From: Acidobacteriota bacterium
GTDB taxonomy: Bacteria > Acidobacteriota > Blastocatellia > Pyrinomonadales > Pyrinomonadaceae
Reading direction: 5' to 3'
Assembly (NCBI GenBank): GCA_013696385.1
Contig: JACCYR010000066.1
Location: forward strand, 1-7,880
DNA length: 7,880 nucleotides
Below the pieces are notes generated by a model that saw only the letters and a list, made by a program, of their open reading frames with translations, had not been told where the DNA came from and searched no databases. Positions 5,765-7,880 of this stretch are shown in pieces. A program made the position numbers and the translations under genes. Numbering within the stretch: position 1 is the first letter of the stretch; every line of letters starts with the position of its first letter.

Positions 5765-7099
5765 ATGACAACAACACTTTCTCAAGAATCAATGCAGGAA
5801 ATCACGCAACATCTGCAACCGGCACTCGTCGCTTTCGCTGCACGTTATCCGGGCGAATCCGCTCGCCGTCAGCCGGTGCATACGGTTTATGGCGGAGCGC
5901 ATTTGTTTAAGTCGGACACCGCGCCGCGTCTTGGCACGCTGGCGATGCGCTCGTTTGAAACTTTTGCGCCGGACGCGGAGACTTTCGCGCAGACGCTCGA
6001 ACTGCCGGACAAACTAGCCGACACGATTTATGAGCGAGTGCGGGAAAAACTCGCGCGCGAAGCGGTCGAAGATTTTCGCATTGATTTTGAAGACGGCTAC
6101 GGCACGCGCCCCGACGCGGAAGAAGACGGACACGCCGTAGCCGCCGCGCGGGAAGCGGCGAAAGGTCTCGAAGCCGCAACGCTGCCGCCGTTTCTCGGCA
6201 TTCGTATCAAAACATTTTCTGAAGAACTGCACGCCCGCAGCATTCGTACGCTTGATTTGTTTCTGACGACATTAGCCGAACAAACCGGCGGACGCTTGCC
6301 GGAAAATTTTGTGGTCACGCTGCCGAAAATCGTCCATCCGGCGCAAGTCGCCGCTCTCGCGGATATTTTTGATTTGCTTGAGCCGAAATTAAACTTACCC
6401 GCGAACGCGCTGAAAATGGAAATGATGGTTGAAACGACGCAATCAATCATCAACGAACGCGGCGAAACGAATCTGCCGCCGATGCTCGATGCCGCGCGCG
6501 GACGCTGCACGGCGGCGCATTTCGGGACTTACGATTACACGGCAAGTTGCAGCATCACCGCCGCGTATCAGGATATGCTGCATCTGGCGTGTGATTTTGC
6601 CCGCCACGTAATGCAGGTTTCATTCGGCGGAACGGGAATCTGGCTGTCGGACGGCGCGACCAACATTATGCCCGTCGCGCCGCATCGCGGCGAGCTAACC
6701 GCGGAACAGGAGACGGAAAACCGCGCCGTTGTGCATCGTGCGTGGAAACTGCATTACGACCACGTTCGACATTCCTTAAAAAACGCTTTCTATCAAGGTT
6801 GGGATTTGCATCCGGCTCAGTTTCCGACGCGCTACGCGGCGGTCTATACATTCTTTCTCGAAGGCTTGGACGCGGCTTCCGAACGCTTGAGCAACTTTGT
6901 CGCAAAGGCGGCGCAGGCGACGCTCGTCGGCGATGTTTTTGATGACGCGGCAACCGGACAAGGACTGCTCAATTATTTCCTCCGCGCAATCAACTGCCGC
7001 GCTCTGACCGAACAGGAGGCGCTGGATTTAACCAGCCTTACGCTGGATGAGCTTCGTTCCGGTTCGTTTGTAAAGATTTTGCATAATCGGCAAAAGTAG
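5765..7099 (+). CDS. CitE/malate-synthase-like aldolase superfamily protein (DUF6986 type)
   Basis: A 444-residue TIM-barrel protein of the HpcH/HpaI-CitE-malate synthase superfamily, recalled as the DUF6986 group and sometimes labelled aldolase or phosphoenolpyruvate kinase without proof. Visible motifs are HTVYGGAHLFK (39-49), RIDFEDGYG with R105, D107, E109 and D110, GIRIKTF (145-151), VTLPKI (184-189), MEMMVETTQSI with E219 and E223, and HFGTYDYTA with D257. E223 and D257 fall where CitE-type enzymes bind Mg2+, and R147 where they hold an acyl or oxo-acid substrate. The C-terminal third (HYDHVRHSLKNAFYQGWDLHPAQFPTRYAAV) resembles the helical tail of this group. It closes the operon after the enzymes yielding ureidoglycolate, so use of ureidoglycolate or glyoxylate is plausible but unproven. 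GC is the highest in the window. Confidence 0.85.
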   Translation: MTTTLSQESMQEITQHLQPALVAFAARYPGESARRQPVHTVYGGAHLFKSDTAPRLGTLAMRSFETFAPDAETFAQTLELPDKLADTIYERVREKLAREAVEDFRIDFEDGYGTRPDAEEDGHAVAAAREAAKGLEAATLPPFLGIRIKTFSEELHARSIRTLDLFLTTLAEQTGGRLPENFVVTLPKIVHPAQVAALADIFDLLEPKLNLPANALKMEMMVETTQSIINERGETNLPPMLDAARGRCTAAHFGTYDYTASCSITAAYQDMLHLACDFARHVMQVSFGGTGIWLSDGATNIMPVAPHRGELTAEQETENRAVVHRAWKLHYDHVRHSLKNAFYQGWDLHPAQFPTRYAAVYTFFLEGLDAASERLSNFVAKAAQATLVGDVFDDAATGQGLLNYFLRAINCRALTEQEALDLTSLTLDELRSGSFVKILHNRQK

Positions 7100-7161
7100 G
7101 CGAGCAGTTCCGAGAAAAAGTTTACAAATCTGACAAGCTCGCGGAAAATCGCCTTCGCTCC

Positions 7162-7401
7162 TTGATTTTCCAGATGCTTTGGCTGATATTTTTAGCTAAA
7201 GCAAAAAAAAGTTTGTCAGTCATTCGGCAGGCAAAATCATATAAGAAGATTATGAACTACTTATGGATTGGGATAATTGCTATTTACGTGAATCTGATGG
7301 TGTTTTTATTAACCGACTATTCTCTTTGGTATTTTTTCGGATTAATAGTTTGCATTTACATATTCGTTTGCGTAACCAGCAAGCTACAAAAACTTAAATA
7401 G
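7162..7401 (+). CDS. Possible small two-helix membrane protein (start uncertain)
   Basis: Up to 79 residues from a TTG at 7162. ATG starts are also available at 7174 and 7252. The product has a hydrophobic N-terminal patch (MLWLIFLA), a lysine-rich middle (13-31) and two predicted membrane helices at about 34-50 and 55-72, ending in a basic KLQKLK tail. An AAGAAG lies just before the ATG at 7252, which would give a 50-residue protein holding only the two helices. The frame is open back to 7087 and reads like a soluble charged segment (EQFREKVYKSDKLAENRLR) with no start codon. It may therefore be the remnant of a longer gene that lost its beginning. No family is recognised. It is much more AT-rich than the gene before it. 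Confidence 0.4.
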   Translation: MIFQMLWLIFLAKAKKSLSVIRQAKSYKKIMNYLWIGIIAIYVNLMVFLLTDYSLWYFFGLIVCIYIFVCVTSKLQKLK

Positions 7402-7466
7402 GTAAAGTTATTTAAGCGTAAGTAGTCGGGCTACCTGTATAAAATTCCGTTAACAATACGTTACCA

Positions 7467-7498
7467 AAAGTTGAATAAAAGAAGATAGAATTGAATAG
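7467..7498 (+). repeat. Subterminal 32-bp direct repeat, right copy
   Basis: Matches 505-536 at 29 of 32 positions in the same orientation, again with GTTGAATA (7470-7477) and ATTGAATA (7490-7497) boxes. It lies inside the right-hand tRNA fragment as its partner lies inside the left-hand one. No gene start follows it, so a promoter role alone does not explain why it is kept. Confidence 0.65.
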
Positions 7499-7558
7499 TT
7501 GAACCACTTTGCACACGGCGTAAACTATTGATTTATTTAGTATAATTCAACTATTCAA
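7491..7558. repeat. 13-bp perfect inverted repeat upstream of second tRNA fragment
   Basis: TTGAATAGTTGAA (7491-7503) and TTCAACTATTCAA (7546-7558) are exact reverse complements with 42 bases between them. The left arm overlaps the end of the 32-bp repeat, and the right arm ends 27 bases before the tRNA fragment. A TATAAT at 7541-7546 touches the right arm but lacks a good -35. The size suits a dimeric protein or recombinase-associated site. Confidence 0.6.
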
Positions 7559-7585
7559 AAGTATTTAGAATCAATTATCAACCGA

Positions 7586-7633
<48 letters not shown>

Positions 7634-7672
7634 AAATTAACGGTTTAAAAGTGTTCAAGGATGCCTCTTTTC

Positions 7673-7695
7673 TAATTCACACCTTAATTCACACC
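7673..7695 (+). repeat. Tandem direct repeat (TAATTCACACC x2)
   Basis: TAATTCACACC occurs at 7673-7683 and 7685-7695, a 12-base period. It lies 39 bases beyond the second tRNA fragment. It mirrors the tandem 11-bp repeats that lie outside the first fragment, although the motif differs. It could be an arm-type recombinase site of a different element. That is inference. Confidence 0.55.
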
Positions 7696-7769
7696 AGAGA
7701 AGTTAATTTCATCGTTATTACACCAATTTTTGCTTTTCGAGTTTTGTAAATTTAAGAAAACGCACTCTT

Positions 7770-7800
7770 GAGTTAAGTGGAATGCAACTCGCATTTTTTT
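7770..7800 (+). terminator. Weak possible terminator
   Basis: GAGTT (7770-7774) can pair with AACTC (7786-7790) around an 11-base loop, and seven Ts follow at 7794-7800. The stem is short and the loop is large, so this is marginal. No gene on the + strand needs it. Confidence 0.25.
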
Positions 7801-7880
7801 GAATCACTACTGTGAATTGTAAATTTCATTACGCAGTATCTACTCAATTGCCGAGCCTGTCAAGATTTTTTTTCCGAGAT

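Larger units (their letters stand above)
7634..7880. other. Gene-free AT-rich flank after second tRNA fragment
   Basis: No open frame of note exists on either strand here. Contents seen are the tandem repeat at 7673-7695, a weak hairpin with a T-run near 7770-7800, and a run of eight Ts near 7867-7874. It probably is the start of the next element or the original chromosome flank. Confidence 0.5.

Noticed and set aside
7100..7142. GCGAGC/GCTCGC inverted repeat as operon terminator after the CitE-like gene
   Set aside because: Six pairs with a 31-base loop and no T-run is too weak, and the sequence also reads as coding-like in the next frame.
7518..7546. Promoter with TATAAT at 7541-7546
   Set aside because: The position 17 bases upstream reads GCGTAA, with no -35 resemblance, and no gene follows. 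The motif is better explained as part of the AT-rich inverted repeat.

Overview
The window holds a uric acid degradation operon, all on the + strand, in a bacterium. The 249 bases at the left edge are the 3' end of a umuC-type error-prone DNA polymerase gene. Codon style, the AT-rich spacers around genes of about 50-55% GC, and the unnamed conserved proteins suggest an environmental Gram-negative. Acidobacteriota (Blastocatellia-like) is my best guess, but it is only an impression and was not tested by any search.

Layout. 1-249: C-terminus of UmuC (DUF4113). 250-586 has no gene. It holds tandem 11-bp repeats, a short inverted repeat, a 48-bp fragment equal to the 3' half of a tRNA (probably Ala-GGC), a Rho-independent terminator and a probable promoter for the operon. 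587-1942: allantoinase. 1987-2485: a two-gene cassette (DUF4258-like plus DUF2283) that looks like a toxin-antitoxin pair. 2561-5269: allantoicase, OHCU decarboxylase, 5-hydroxyisourate hydrolase and uricase, tightly packed. 5344-5754: an AT-rich conserved hypothetical. 5765-7099: a CitE/malate-synthase-like (DUF6986-type) protein. 7162-7401: a doubtful small membrane ORF. 7402-7880 has no convincing gene. It holds a 13-bp inverted repeat, a second copy of the 48-bp tRNA 3' fragment, another tandem repeat and a weak possible terminator.

How the genes work together. Uricase oxidises urate to 5-hydroxyisourate, UraH hydrolyses this to OHCU, and UraD decarboxylates OHCU to (S)-allantoin. Allantoinase opens allantoin to allantoate, and allantoicase splits allantoate into urea and (S)-ureidoglycolate. 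No recognisable ureidoglycolate lyase (AllA), ureidoglycolate dehydrogenase, urate transporter, xanthine dehydrogenase or regulator is present. The CitE-like protein at the operon's end is the natural candidate for handling ureidoglycolate or glyoxylate, but that is inference.

The most notable structural point is that the whole module lies between two direct copies of a tRNA 3' end, each cut at the anticodon loop and each lacking its 5' half. That is the mark left by tyrosine-recombinase integration. Near-identical 32-bp repeats lie just inside both ends, and short tandem repeats lie just outside. The purine module may therefore be one unit of a tandem array of islands at a tRNA-Ala gene. No integrase is visible in the window.
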